This document shows positions 15,225 to 22,562 of a stretch of 37,984 bases of DNA, piece by piece. Each line of letters opens with the position of its first letter. Positions within the stretch are counted from its first letter, which is position 1. The notes beneath the pieces were generated by a model. That model saw only the letters and a program-made list of their open reading frames with translations. It was not told the origin of the DNA and searched no databases. This DNA is from a virus. The position numbers and the translations under genes are program-made. The stretch is from the IMG/VR virus record IMGVR_UViG_3300042868_004622, positions 1 through 37,984 of that record. One strand, 5' to 3'.

Positions 15225-17146
15225 TCTTCTGGTGCGACTTCGAGACAGCCAGCGAATGCGATCTGCCGGAGGCGGGCGTATATAACTACGCCCGTCATCC
15301 GTCGACCCGCGTGCTGTGCATGTCCTACGCCTTCAACGATGGGCCTGTGATGACGTGGCGGCCGGGCGAGCCCATGCCGGACGTGCGCGGTCAGATCCGC
15401 GCGCATAACGCCGCGTTCGAGCGACTGATCTTCTGGCGTGTGCTGAAGATGGACATACCATTAGAGCAGTTCTACTGCACCGCCGCGCAGGCGCGGGCGA
15501 ACTGTGCGCCGGGTAGTCTGGAAGACGTTGGCCGATTCGCCGGGCTGTCGATGCGCAAGGATCATCGCGGCGCGTATCTCGTCCGCAAATGCTGTATGCC
15601 GCCCTATAACACTGAGCTGCTGCCCGAGCTGATCGAATATTGCGAGCAGGATGTCCGAACGATGCGCGCCGCCAGTCAGGCGATGCGCGAACTGACCCCG
15701 GAGGAACTGGAGGACTACCATGTTAACGAGCGGATTAATGATCGTGGTGTTCTTGTCGACATCAATCTATGCAGCGCGGCGGTCAAATATGCGGCTGACG
15801 AGCTTCGAGAGATCGAGGCTGCGGTTGTCGAGATCACGGGCGGAGAGGTTACGAGCGTTCGAAGTCCTCGAATGCGACTGTGGGTGCAGAACAGACTTGG
15901 CCCCGAAGCGCTGAAACTCATGCAGCGCGAAGACAAGATGTCTATTGACAAGACTGTCCGCGCCAATCTGTTAGCCATAGACGACCCCGAAGAGGTGCCC
16001 CCCGATGTTAAGGAAGTCATACAGTGCGCCGATGACCTTTGGGCGTCGAGCGTGGCAAAGTTTGATCGTCTTCGCAATCTGGCTTGCGCTGACGGTCGTG
16101 TTAGAGGCGCTTTTGTCTTTGCCGGTGGATCCGCCACAGGACGCGCGTCTAGTTACGGCGCGCAATTACACAATGCGCCACGTAAGTGCGCCAAAGACCC
16201 GGCCGCCGTGCGTCACGCAATGGTTCGAGGACATGCAATCGTGCCAGCATATGGTAGCCGCGTCACCGACGTTCTGAAAGGAATGCTCCGCCCTGCGATA
16301 ATTCCCGCTAAAGGAAATGTTTTCGTCGGATATGATTGGAGCGCCATCGAGGGCCGCGTTAATCCTTGGCTCGCCAACTCGACATCGGGTGAAGCTAAGC
16401 TGCAATGTTTTCGGGACGGACTAGACCCTTATATCGTGAACGCAGCCGCTACGTTTAACCGACCATACGCCGACATAGAACGCGAGTATAAAGAGACTGA
16501 CAAATCCGACGAACGTCAAGTCGGTAAGGTGCAAGAACTTGCGCTCGCCTTTGCCGGGGGTGCAGGCGCTTTTAATTCCATGGCGCGCATTTACGGTGTG
16601 CGGCTGTCAGACGCCGAAGTCAAGCGCGCAGTGAACGGTTGGCGGCGTGCCAATTCTTGGGCGGGCGTGTTCTGGAGCGAGCTGGAAATCGCGTATACGC
16701 GGGCGTTGCGGAATCCCGGTAAAGAATTTTCAGCCGGGCGCGTAGTCTATCTATCTGACGGGCGGCACCTTTGGTATGCACTTCCGTCAGGCCGCGTGCT
16801 TTGCTACCCCTACGCGCGATTTGAAGAAGACGGCAGCATAACTTACGCTAAAGCCGCGTGGAAACCGGCGGCGGGGGCTAATGAATGGCCACGCGCGAGA
16901 TTGTGGAGAGGAATCGCTGTCGAGAATTGCACACAGGCCACAGCGCATGATTTACTGCGCGAAGCGCTTCGCAAACTGCCGGACGTGGTAGCGCATATAC
17001 ACGATGAGATTTTGATAGAGTGCCCGGAAGATCGCGCCGACGAAGTGTTGTCAGACATGAAAACAGTCATGACAACACCGCCGTCATGGGCTAGTGGACT
17101 CCCCCTTGCCGTTAGTGGTAAAGTTATGTTACGATTTGGTAAATAA
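15221..17146 (+). CDS. Family A DNA polymerase with 3'-5' exonuclease
   Basis: 641 residues from ATG 15221 in a TGATG junction. Exonuclease domain: FWCDFETAS (Asp6, Glu8), AHNAAFE (61-67) and YCEQDVRTM (Asp144). Polymerase domain: GRASSYGAQLHNAPR, motif A DWSAIEGR (372-379), motif B RQVGKVQELALAFAGG (432-447) with Lys436, motif C HIHDE (592-596). All catalytic residues are present, so this should be the active phage replicase. Composition changes within the gene: 15361-15420 has 44/60 G+C, while 16441-16500 has 31/60, the shift falling near 15720. The AT-richer part lies next to the HNH gene at 17162, suggesting a recombination tract. The length is compact compared with bacterial Pol I, as in other phage enzymes of this class. 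Confidence 0.92.
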   Translation: MIFWCDFETASECDLPEAGVYNYARHPSTRVLCMSYAFNDGPVMTWRPGEPMPDVRGQIRAHNAAFERLIFWRVLKMDIPLEQFYCTAAQARANCAPGSLEDVGRFAGLSMRKDHRGAYLVRKCCMPPYNTELLPELIEYCEQDVRTMRAASQAMRELTPEELEDYHVNERINDRGVLVDINLCSAAVKYAADELREIEAAVVEITGGEVTSVRSPRMRLWVQNRLGPEALKLMQREDKMSIDKTVRANLLAIDDPEEVPPDVKEVIQCADDLWASSVAKFDRLRNLACADGRVRGAFVFAGGSATGRASSYGAQLHNAPRKCAKDPAAVRHAMVRGHAIVPAYGSRVTDVLKGMLRPAIIPAKGNVFVGYDWSAIEGRVNPWLANSTSGEAKLQCFRDGLDPYIVNAAATFNRPYADIEREYKETDKSDERQVGKVQELALAFAGGAGAFNSMARIYGVRLSDAEVKRAVNGWRRANSWAGVFWSELEIAYTRALRNPGKEFSAGRVVYLSDGRHLWYALPSGRVLCYPYARFEEDGSITYAKAAWKPAAGANEWPRARLWRGIAVENCTQATAHDLLREALRKLPDVVAHIHDEILIECPEDRADEVLSDMKTVMTTPPSWASGLPLAVSGKVMLRFGK

Positions 17147-17161
17147 CTTTGGAGCGGGGTC

Positions 17162-17659
17162 ATGCTGACGCAAGCGCGGTTAAGAGAGCTGTTGCATTAC
17201 GATGAAAAAACAGGTGTGTTTACATGGAAAGTTAAGAAAGGCGGTCGAGCCGTTGCGGGGCAGCGTGCGGGGGCCAGAGATTATTATGGCTATATTGTTA
17301 TTCGTCTGGATGGTGTGCTTTATAAGGCGCATCGTCTGGCGTGGCTTTATGAATCTGGTTCTTGGCCGTTAAAGAATTTAGACCACATAAATCGAGATAA
17401 AAGTGATAACCGGCTGAAAAATTTACGGTTGGCCGGGCAATCGTTGAATATGCACAATGCCAAACGAACACCTACCAAAAGCGGCGTTGTGGGCGTAGTA
17501 TGGGATTCTTGCCGCAAGAAATGGGTTGCCAGCATAAAAATTAATTACGCGACTATTTTTCTAGGGCGGTTCGACAAAAAAGAAGACGCTATAAGAGCGC
17601 GTAAATCCGCGCACAAAAAGATAATGGCTGTGCTGGAGACACCGCATGACACTCTTTGA
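17162..17659 (+). CDS. Homing endonuclease HNH-AP2 (copy 2)
   Basis: 165 residues, preceded by GGAGCGGGGTC. It has the same plan as copies 1 and 3: helix RLRELLHYDEKTGVFTWKV, HRLAW (57-61), LDHINRDKSDNR (73-84) with NLRLAGQSLN, then an AP2-type domain from ~107 (GVVGVVWDSCRKKWVASIKI, LGRFDKKEDAI). AT-rich codons mark it as transferred. It sits between DNA polymerase and primase-helicase, the classic setting for a free-standing phage homing gene. Its last 14 bases overlap the primase start, so the primase ATG is inside the HNH gene and may depend on its translation. Confidence 0.87.
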   Translation: MLTQARLRELLHYDEKTGVFTWKVKKGGRAVAGQRAGARDYYGYIVIRLDGVLYKAHRLAWLYESGSWPLKNLDHINRDKSDNRLKNLRLAGQSLNMHNAKRTPTKSGVVGVVWDSCRKKWVASIKINYATIFLGRFDKKEDAIRARKSAHKKIMAVLETPHDTL

Positions 17660-19976
17660 ATACTTTACTTCGCTCGCGCCGGAAGGCGAGACAGCGCTGA
17701 TCGTCAAACAGATCGACACTGGCAAGCTGCACGCCGACGGAACGCCGCGCTACACATGGCCGGCTTACATGCCGACGCATAAACGCCGTGAGGGCGAGAG
17801 CTGGTTTATCAATACCGGATCGTTCATCATCGACCGATTCAAGAACGGCAAGCCGTCCGCCAGCGTGGCGAACTGCACGCATGTTCTGTTTATGATGCTC
17901 GACGACATTGGCACGAAATCAAAGACGCCGCCGCTTGCGCCGACCGCTATCGTTGAGACAAGCCCCGGCAACTTTCAATACTGGTATGCTTACAGCGATC
18001 AGCCGACAGTCGAGCAGCACTGCGCTGCGCTGTCAGCTATCGCACGCGCGGGCTACACCGATCCGGGCGCGACTAACGCCGTGCGTAACTGCCGTCTTCC
18101 GGGCAGCGTAAACCAGAAACCCGGGCGCGAAGCGTTCGAATGCCGTGAGGCGGTATTCGATCCAGACATTGAGTATACACTGCAAGAGATATGCGCCGCG
18201 CTTGGCGTTACGCCTGACGAAGAGAGCAGCCGCGCAAATCATTTACGTCTTACGGATACCGGAAACGATGACGTGTTGGCGTGGCTCAACGAGCAGGGGC
18301 TTGTTACGTCACGCGTAAACAGTGAGGGTTGGTGCGGCGTTGTCTGCCCAAATCACGCCGAGCATACAGACGGCCAGCTAGAAGCCCGCTATATGCCTCA
18401 GTCGCGTGCGTTCTGTTGCTACCATGGCCACTGCGAACATCTCGACAGCAATTATTTTTGCGACTGGGTCGCCGAGCAGGGTGGCCCGAAGCACCGACCG
18501 GGGATCCGCGAGGAACTGATCGCCGAGGCGATGAAGCCGCTTAGCAGCCTGAAGCCGACGAAAGCCAACCCTGACGTGGCGGCCGAGATCATCGCCGAGA
18601 CCGAGCGCAAGCAGGCCGGGCGTGAATCGCGCAGCGAGTGGCATGACCGCTTCGCCTATATCATCTCCGACGACGCTTATTTCGACCGGCATACGTGCAG
18701 CGAGATCAGCCGCAAGGCGTTCAACGCTCTGTTCAAGGGCGTCGAGTGCGTGGTGTCTAACTCTGAAGGCAAGAAGCGCCGCATCGAGGCGTCGTCGTGG
18801 TTCGACACGTTCCGTGAGGACAAGGGCGCTTACGCCCTGCACGGCCTGACCTACGCAGCCGGCGAAGACTGGATGGTCACGAAGGACGGGCTCGTCTACG
18901 GCAATATGTGGCGCGACGCCCGCCCCGAGATCAAAGGGCCGCCCGGCGACCCGCAGCGGTGGATCGACCACTGTCGGCGGCTTGTGCCTGACGAACAAGA
19001 GCTTGAGCATATATGGGATGTGATGGCCTATAAGGCCCAGCACCCGAATGTAAAGATCAACCATGCGATTCTGCATGGCGGCAAGGGCGGCTGCGGCAAG
19101 GACACCATGTGGGCACCGTTTATATGGAGCGTGTGTGGGCCGCATGAGAAAAACAAGGGCCTGATTGACAACGACAGCCTGACGAGCCAATGGGGCTATC
19201 AGCTAGAGTCGGAGATCGTCGTCCTTAACGAGTTGAAGGAACCTGACGCCAAGGACCGCCGTGCGCTCGCGAACAAGCTGAAGCCGATCATCGCCGCGCC
19301 GCCGGAGACACTGGTCATTAACCGCAAGGGCCTACACCCCTATCAGATGGTTAATCGTCTGTTCATGCTGGCGTTCACCAACGAGGATATGCCGATAACG
19401 CTCGATTCCGACGACCGGCGATGGTTCTGCGTGTGGTCCGACGCGCCCAAGATGACGCCGGGCGAGGCGCAGGCGATGTGGGGCTGGTATCACAAGGGCG
19501 GCTTCGAGGCCGTGACGGGCTGGCTGCGCGCGCGGGACGTGTCGAAGTTCAACCCGCAGGCGATTCCGCCCATGACGGAATACAAGACTAAACTGATCTA
19601 TGTCGGCATGAGCAATGCCGAAAGTCACATCTATCACATGATCGAGAAGGGCGAAGCGCCGTTTAACGTCGATGTTATCAGCGGGCCGTGGCATACGTTT
19701 TTGGCGAAGCTGAACGATCCTATGGACAACGCGACCCGTGTCGTGCGGCCGGCGCTGTTTCATGCGTTGAAGGAGGCCGGTTGGGTTGACAAGGGGCTCT
19801 GCTACTCGTCAGACTTTCCGTCTAAGAAGCATTGTTTTGTGAAACCGCGTCTGGCGGAATGGAACCGGTCGGACGTAAGGCGCGCGCTGGCCGAGATAAC
19901 GGGCGAAGGGAAGGATAGGGAAAATGTCGTCGCCCTCGCTGAACGTGTATCCAATATTCCTAAAACATCTGGGTGA
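17646..19976 (+). CDS. Primase-helicase (AEP/RepB-like primase plus SF3/D5-like helicase)
   Basis: 776 residues. N-terminal primase-polymerase-like domain: VLFMMLDDIGTK (80-91) with the acidic pair Asp86/Asp87, SPGNFQYWYAYSDQP (106-120), and VRNCRLPGSVNQKPG (146-160), a signature of this fold. A Cys/His cluster at 230-263 (WCGVVCPNHAEH, FCCYHGHCEH) is a likely zinc finger. The C-terminal helicase has Walker A HGGKGGCGKDTM (477-488), a downstream ELKEPDAKDRRALANKLKP sensor region and FTNEDMPITLDSDDRRWFC, as in D5/NrS-1-type helicases. It should unwind the fork and prime for the polymerase at 15221. The start overlaps the HNH gene by 14 bases; codons become GC-rich again from its beginning. Confidence 0.85.
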   Translation: MTLFEYFTSLAPEGETALIVKQIDTGKLHADGTPRYTWPAYMPTHKRREGESWFINTGSFIIDRFKNGKPSASVANCTHVLFMMLDDIGTKSKTPPLAPTAIVETSPGNFQYWYAYSDQPTVEQHCAALSAIARAGYTDPGATNAVRNCRLPGSVNQKPGREAFECREAVFDPDIEYTLQEICAALGVTPDEESSRANHLRLTDTGNDDVLAWLNEQGLVTSRVNSEGWCGVVCPNHAEHTDGQLEARYMPQSRAFCCYHGHCEHLDSNYFCDWVAEQGGPKHRPGIREELIAEAMKPLSSLKPTKANPDVAAEIIAETERKQAGRESRSEWHDRFAYIISDDAYFDRHTCSEISRKAFNALFKGVECVVSNSEGKKRRIEASSWFDTFREDKGAYALHGLTYAAGEDWMVTKDGLVYGNMWRDARPEIKGPPGDPQRWIDHCRRLVPDEQELEHIWDVMAYKAQHPNVKINHAILHGGKGGCGKDTMWAPFIWSVCGPHEKNKGLIDNDSLTSQWGYQLESEIVVLNELKEPDAKDRRALANKLKPIIAAPPETLVINRKGLHPYQMVNRLFMLAFTNEDMPITLDSDDRRWFCVWSDAPKMTPGEAQAMWGWYHKGGFEAVTGWLRARDVSKFNPQAIPPMTEYKTKLIYVGMSNAESHIYHMIEKGEAPFNVDVISGPWHTFLAKLNDPMDNATRVVRPALFHALKEAGWVDKGLCYSSDFPSKKHCFVKPRLAEWNRSDVRRALAEITGEGKDRENVVALAERVSNIPKTSG

Positions 19977-20127
19977 TTTGACCGAGGCCGTCGAACTTTA
20001 CCTTGACTGGGCGTCCAGTCCGGGGGACGATGAGTGTCCGTCCGAGCTGATCGACCAGCTATGCCACGCACATGAGCAGGCTCGGGCGCTACTGGACGGG
20101 CTCGGCTATGGTTCGGAACCTAATTGA
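19924..20127 (+). CDS. Small acidic protein, unknown
   Basis: 67 residues: MSSPSLNVYPIFLKHLGDLT, EAVELYLDWASSPGDDECPS, then a helical LIDQLCHAHEQARALLDGLG. GGGAAGGATAGGG stands before the ATG. It overlaps the primase-helicase end by 53 bases in another frame, and its own end overlaps the minus-strand gene at 20106 by 22 bases. No domain is recognised. It closes the rightward replication run. Confidence 0.5.
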   Translation: MSSPSLNVYPIFLKHLGDLTEAVELYLDWASSPGDDECPSELIDQLCHAHEQARALLDGLGYGSEPN

Positions 20128-20357
20128 CCTGTTGATCTGCCTCTATGCATTGCAGAGAGAATACGGGTGCGGGTCGCTTCGTCGTGGATCTCATCCAGCG
20201 CCGATTCGAGAGCGAGCCGCAGCCGTGCGGCCTCGTCCAACGCCCCGGTGATGGTCCACTGCGCGCGTTGACGCGCCTCGGAATATCCGGCAAGGTAAGC
20301 CTTCGAAACCTCTTGTTGGAGCGCCTTCAGGCGTTCCTCATACTCGGGTGCGTTCAT
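20106..20357 (-). CDS. Small helical protein, unknown, wedged antisense
   Basis: 83 residues from the ATG at 20357, with GGAGGG about nine bases before it on the minus strand. An in-frame ATG 78 bases further upstream has no such site. The sequence is mostly charged helix (APEYEERLKALQQEVSKAYL, GALDEAARLRLALESALDE) with a basic end. Its 3' end runs 22 bases into the oppositely oriented 19924 gene, and its start codon shares two bases with the ATG of the divergent gene at 20356. It is isolated in orientation between two rightward genes. Confidence 0.5.
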   Translation of the reverse strand: MNAPEYEERLKALQQEVSKAYLAGYSEARQRAQWTITGALDEAARLRLALESALDEIHDEATRTRILSAMHRGRSTGQLGSEP

Positions 20358-20679
20358 GCCAAAGCCCTCCGGCCGGATTGAATACATGCGGCAGGCGCCC
20401 GCGTCCAGCGACCCCATCGCGGATTTTCTGGGCAAGTCTCCCGAGCAGCAGGCGTTCTGGGAGCGCGCGCGGGCGTTCCAGCAGGCGCAGGATTATAGCG
20501 GGCTTGACGACACGGGCGCGGGCGTTGACGCATATCTACGCAAGGAAGAGATGCGGCGGCGGCTGCTGTCCTATTTGCAGCCCTATCTCGAAATGACCGG
20601 GTTCTATCAGAACACCATGGCCCCGCCGCCGCAGAATATGATGCGCGGAATCTTTGGCCTACGTCAGCGCGGTCAATAG
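20356..20679 (+). CDS. Small phage protein, unknown
   Basis: 107 residues if started at ATG 20356; an ATG at 20386 (MRQAPASSDPIADFLGKSPE) is equally possible, and neither has a good ribosome site. The body is helical and charged (QQAFWERARAFQQAQDYSGL, YLRKEEMRRRLLSYLQPYLE), and the end is Met/Pro-rich (NTMAPPPQNMMRGIFGLRQR). No domain is recognised. The ATG at 20356 overlaps the start codon of the minus-strand gene at 20357 in a CATG palindrome. The last 21 bases converge on the MarR-like gene. Confidence 0.5.
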   Translation: MPKPSGRIEYMRQAPASSDPIADFLGKSPEQQAFWERARAFQQAQDYSGLDDTGAGVDAYLRKEEMRRRLLSYLQPYLEMTGFYQNTMAPPPQNMMRGIFGLRQRGQ

Positions 20680-20988
20680 CCCCCGGACTAGCTTCTCACC
20701 TTTTGGGCTTAGATATACTTCAGTCGCTCGCGCGTCGGTTGGCGAGGGTTTCTGTGTCAGCAGGCCCAGCCCTTCGACTCTTACGCCCTTGCTATAGGTG
20801 CGCCCGCGCGAGCCCAGCCGCGAGATGAGATGTGACGCGGCGGCTTTCTCGATCTTCAGCCGGTTTGCATAGGACACGGTCCCCTCGCCCGGATACATCG
20901 CCACCGTCAGAATAAATTCCATCTGTGCGGAAGTCATGTAGGGGCTCATTTTGCGGAATATTTTTACTAGTCTGTGTATATTTTCCAT
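20659..20988 (-). CDS. MarR-like winged-helix protein
   Basis: 109 residues from the ATG at 20988 (MENIHRLVKIFRKMSPYMTS), with AAAGG upstream. The body follows a winged-helix plan: AQMEFILTVAMYPGEGTVSY, ANRLKIEKAAASHLISRLG as turn and recognition helix, then wing RTYSKGVRVEGLGLLTQKPS, and LSPKGEKLVRGLLTAL, the C-terminal helix start common in MarR relatives. It is probably a phage transcription regulator, possibly acting on the repeats in 23759-24310. No dimerisation or ligand features can be judged. It lies at the far end of the leftward early block, behind a terminator-like hairpin, so it may have its own promoter. Confidence 0.6.
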   Translation of the reverse strand: MENIHRLVKIFRKMSPYMTSAQMEFILTVAMYPGEGTVSYANRLKIEKAAASHLISRLGSRGRTYSKGVRVEGLGLLTQKPSPTDARATEVYLSPKGEKLVRGLLTALT

Positions 20989-21002
20989 TAGACTACCTTT
21001 CA

Positions 21003-21034
21003 GGGAAAGAAAACGCCCGGTTTTTATGCCGGGC
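21003..21034 (-). terminator. Leftward intrinsic terminator
   Basis: On the minus strand GCCCGG, loop CATAAAAA, CCGGGC (21034-21015), then G and TTTTCTTT. It lies between the stop of the 21054 gene and the start of the MarR-like gene, so it should end or attenuate the leftward early message before the regulator. Confidence 0.7.
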
Positions 21035-21053
21035 AGTTGGGGAGAAAACGCGG

Positions 21054-21260
21054 CTAGATATTGCATGTTCCGTCACTGACGTAAAGCACGTCGAGACGGC
21101 GCACGATTTCCTGTTCGGTCATTATAGGATGCTCTGGCGCGGATGGCTCCACAGTGCGCCAGAAAGCCCATAGGGGCGGGTTTACCTGATAGGCCGGTAT
21201 ATCCCTAGGCAAGTCAGGAATCACGGCCTGTAGGGCCTCGTATTGTTCCTCGAAGGTCAT
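21054..21260 (-). CDS. Small phage protein, unknown
   Basis: 68 residues: MTFEEQYEALQAVIPDLPRD, IPAYQVNPPLWAFWRTVEPS, then MTEQEIVRRLDVLYVSDGTC. No domain is recognised. Its ATG overlaps the stop of the 16-codon ORF just upstream (ATGA), and a GGGGGT stretch inside that ORF may serve as ribosome site. A terminator follows its stop by about 20 bases. Confidence 0.5.
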   Translation of the reverse strand: MTFEEQYEALQAVIPDLPRDIPAYQVNPPLWAFWRTVEPSAPEHPIMTEQEIVRRLDVLYVSDGTCNI

Positions 21261-21307
21261 TTTACCCCCAGTAGTATTTCGATCAGAACAGCGATTAATA
21301 TTGCCAT
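21257..21307 (-). CDS. 16-residue hydrophobic peptide
   Basis: Minus-strand ATG at 21307 gives MAILIAVLIEILLGVK and a TGA that overlaps the next ATG. A GAGGAAAG stretch lies 9-16 bases upstream. Nearly all residues are aliphatic with a single Glu and terminal Lys, so it could insert in a membrane. It could also be only a leader that delivers ribosomes to the following gene. Too short for family assignment. Confidence 0.35.
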   Translation of the reverse strand: MAILIAVLIEILLGVK

Positions 21308-21311
21308 GAGA

Positions 21312-21548
21312 CTATCTTTCCTCATAGGTGCGAACTCCCCGTAGCACGGCGGCGTGCGTGCGGCGCATGACGCGCCCGATGGCGGGATAGGACGCCTTCA
21401 GTTCAGTCCGCGCCCGCCACATGATCCGCTGGCGGATCGCGCACCTCCACATCATCCGGTCGTGGTTTATCAGCACACCCACGGTCGTTCCGTTCGCTTT
21501 TGCTTCTTCCTCTACGATCCGCATTATCTTTTGGTCTATCTCTTCCAC
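21312..21548 (-). CDS. DnaA domain IV-like DNA-binding protein, GTG start
   Basis: 78 residues from GTG at 21548, with AAGGAG six bases upstream, which decides the start. After a charged helix (EEIDQKIMRIVEEEAKANGT) the second half reads RQRIMWRARTELKASYPAIG then RVMRRTHAAVLRGVRTYEER. This parallels the C-terminal DNA-binding domain of DnaA (LGRxFGxRDHTTVxHA), with basic HTH residues and a signature-like THAAVLRGV. No AAA+ domain is present. It could bind origin sites in phage or host DNA, modulating replication initiation. It overlaps the upstream gene by 146 bases. Confidence 0.55.
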   Translation of the reverse strand: MEEIDQKIMRIVEEEAKANGTTVGVLINHDRMMWRCAIRQRIMWRARTELKASYPAIGRVMRRTHAAVLRGVRTYEER

Positions 21549-21717
21549 TGAAATCTCCTTCGATTGCGAACGTCAGCGCCCGTGCGGCCACGAATAGCGC
21601 CCGATCGTCCGCTTTTGGCAGGTAAATCTGGCCCCATGGCAAGCCGTCAGCGCCGAATAGCGTCAGCGTTTTGCGCTCGTTCTGCCATGTTACTTTGGTA
21701 AGGTAGACGCGTCGCAT
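21403..21717 (-). CDS. Small phage protein with long overlap tail
   Basis: 104 residues. The first ~57 (MRRVYLTKVTWQNERKTLTL, GADGLPWGQIYLPKADDRAL) look like a compact beta-rich protein. The rest (GRDRPKDNADRRGRSKSERN onward) is low-complexity charged sequence read out of frame through the DnaA-like gene. Either the stop was lost and the tail is tolerated, or the tail is disordered by design. No domain is recognised. Its start overlaps the preceding 58-codon gene by 28 bases. Confidence 0.45.
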   Translation of the reverse strand: MRRVYLTKVTWQNERKTLTLFGADGLPWGQIYLPKADDRALFVAARALTFAIEGDFSGRDRPKDNADRRGRSKSERNDRGCADKPRPDDVEVRDPPADHVAGAD

Positions 21718-21866
21718 TTGCGTGCCCCCAGTTCGGCCCGTATCAGGTCTTTGCGTAGTTTATCAGTCTCGTTGTCCAGCATGACCTGCAAAGCGCCCTC
21801 TGATAGCACCTTAAGCGCCGCCCGGTAGGGCGCGTAGTCTTCCCATAGTTCTTTCATGTAGCCCAT
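21690..21866 (-). CDS. 58-residue helical protein, unknown
   Basis: Minus-strand ATG at 21866: MGYMKELWEDYAPYRAALKV, LSEGALQVMLDNETDKLRKD, LIRAELGARKCDASTLPK. GGGAGCTAGGA just upstream, overlapping the previous stop region, is the ribosome site; a second ATG three codons in is also possible. Amphipathic helical throughout, no recognised family. It starts four bases after the stop of the TM peptide at 21870 and overlaps the next gene by 28 bases, as expected in this packed early block. Confidence 0.5.
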   Translation of the reverse strand: MGYMKELWEDYAPYRAALKVLSEGALQVMLDNETDKLRKDLIRAELGARKCDASTLPK

Positions 21867-21869
21867 GTC

Positions 21870-21956
21870 CTAGCTCCCTATGATGTATGACGCGATAAGG
21901 ATTAGCGCGGACGCGGCTACAGCCGCGCCCAATATGATGGCCTCAATCTTCCGCAT
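21870..21956 (-). CDS. 28-residue membrane peptide
   Basis: Minus-strand ATG at 21956 gives MRKIEAIILGAAVAASALIL then IASYIIGS and TAG. After a short basic start it is a single hydrophobic helix. It overlaps the stop of the 97-residue gene by 14 bases. Single-span peptides of this sort are frequent in phage early regions, and function is unknown. Confidence 0.45.
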   Translation of the reverse strand: MRKIEAIILGAAVAASALILIASYIIGS

Positions 21957-22236
21957 GATTCAGACAAGCCTCTACAAGTTTGTCGTCCTTATACAGGGCC
22001 GCTTCGATAAGGGGATACAGGGGATGCTTCGTGTCAAGCATAAGCCCCTTCTCGCCTAGCGCGAGCGGGTCTAATTCAATCGCGTGTATGCACCAGTCGC
22101 CGATCGTCCACCGTGGCCAGCCGCTGTCGGGATCGGGCGGTTCTAGCTGGAAGTTTACGTCGGCGACGCCGCTGGCGACGATGTTGCAGCCGGGTAAGAC
22201 TTGCAGCGAGTCAAAGTAATATTCGATATTAGCCAT
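21943..22236 (-). CDS. Small phage protein, unknown
   Basis: 97 residues from the ATG at 22236 (MANIEYYFDSLQVLPGCNIV), chosen over an in-frame upstream start because GGAGAAAT precedes it. Trp-rich middle (PPDPDSGWPRWTIGDWCIHA), then helical end (PLIEAALYKDDKLVEACLNH). No domain is recognised. It overlaps the preceding 54-codon gene by eight bases. Confidence 0.5.
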   Translation of the reverse strand: MANIEYYFDSLQVLPGCNIVASGVADVNFQLEPPDPDSGWPRWTIGDWCIHAIELDPLALGEKGLMLDTKHPLYPLIEAALYKDDKLVEACLNHAED

Positions 22237-22393
22237 TGGACCATTTCTCCATCCAGTATTTTTCCGACTCTTCGTCGTAAAGATCATTCACTTGCGCCCG
22301 CAATAGCTCTAGCAGCGGCGGGCGCGGCTCTAGCGTTTCGAGATGGTCTCGCAGCGCCTCGAAGACATCCAGATCCAGTTCAATGGTTAGCAT
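22229..22393 (-). CDS. 54-residue acidic helical protein
   Basis: Minus-strand ATG at 22393: MLTIELDLDVFEALRDHLET, LEPRPPLLELLRAQVNDLYD, EESEKYWMEKWSNG. It is strongly acidic and helical. GAAAGAG-type purines from the preceding gene's end lie upstream. It overlaps the zinc-ribbon-like gene (14 bases) and the 97-residue gene (8 bases). A small acidic early protein could be a decoy or inhibitor of a host DNA-binding protein, but nothing in the sequence shows this. Confidence 0.45.
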   Translation of the reverse strand: MLTIELDLDVFEALRDHLETLEPRPPLLELLRAQVNDLYDEESEKYWMEKWSNG

Positions 22394-22562
22394 TTTTCAA
22401 CTCTCTTTCCGGTTTTTGGCCGCTGGGACGGCAAGAGCGCCCATCGGCGCGATCGTGCGGGATTGGCTGTTTCGCCCAGTATGAAAGCCCGCAATGGGGG
22501 CATTTCCATCTATGGCCAGCTAACGATTGCGCGCGAAAACCCTTAGTTTTAGTGATCGACAT
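22380..22562 (-). CDS. Small zinc-ribbon-like protein
   Basis: 60 residues from the ATG at 22562, which has GGAGAG at good distance; an in-frame ATG at 22604 lies in the previous gene. KCPHCGLSYW gives a CPHC knuckle, and a third Cys follows in GRSCRPSG; with a nearby His this could bind one zinc ion. Basic C-terminal end. Possibly nucleic-acid binding, no family named. Confidence 0.45.
   Translation of the reverse strand: MSITKTKGFRAQSLAGHRWKCPHCGLSYWAKQPIPHDRADGRSCRPSGQKPERELKNANH

Noticed and set aside
20659-20988. Evidence for lysogeny (repressor)
   Set aside because: A winged-helix protein alone is not enough; no integrase, excisionase, attachment site or partition genes were seen.
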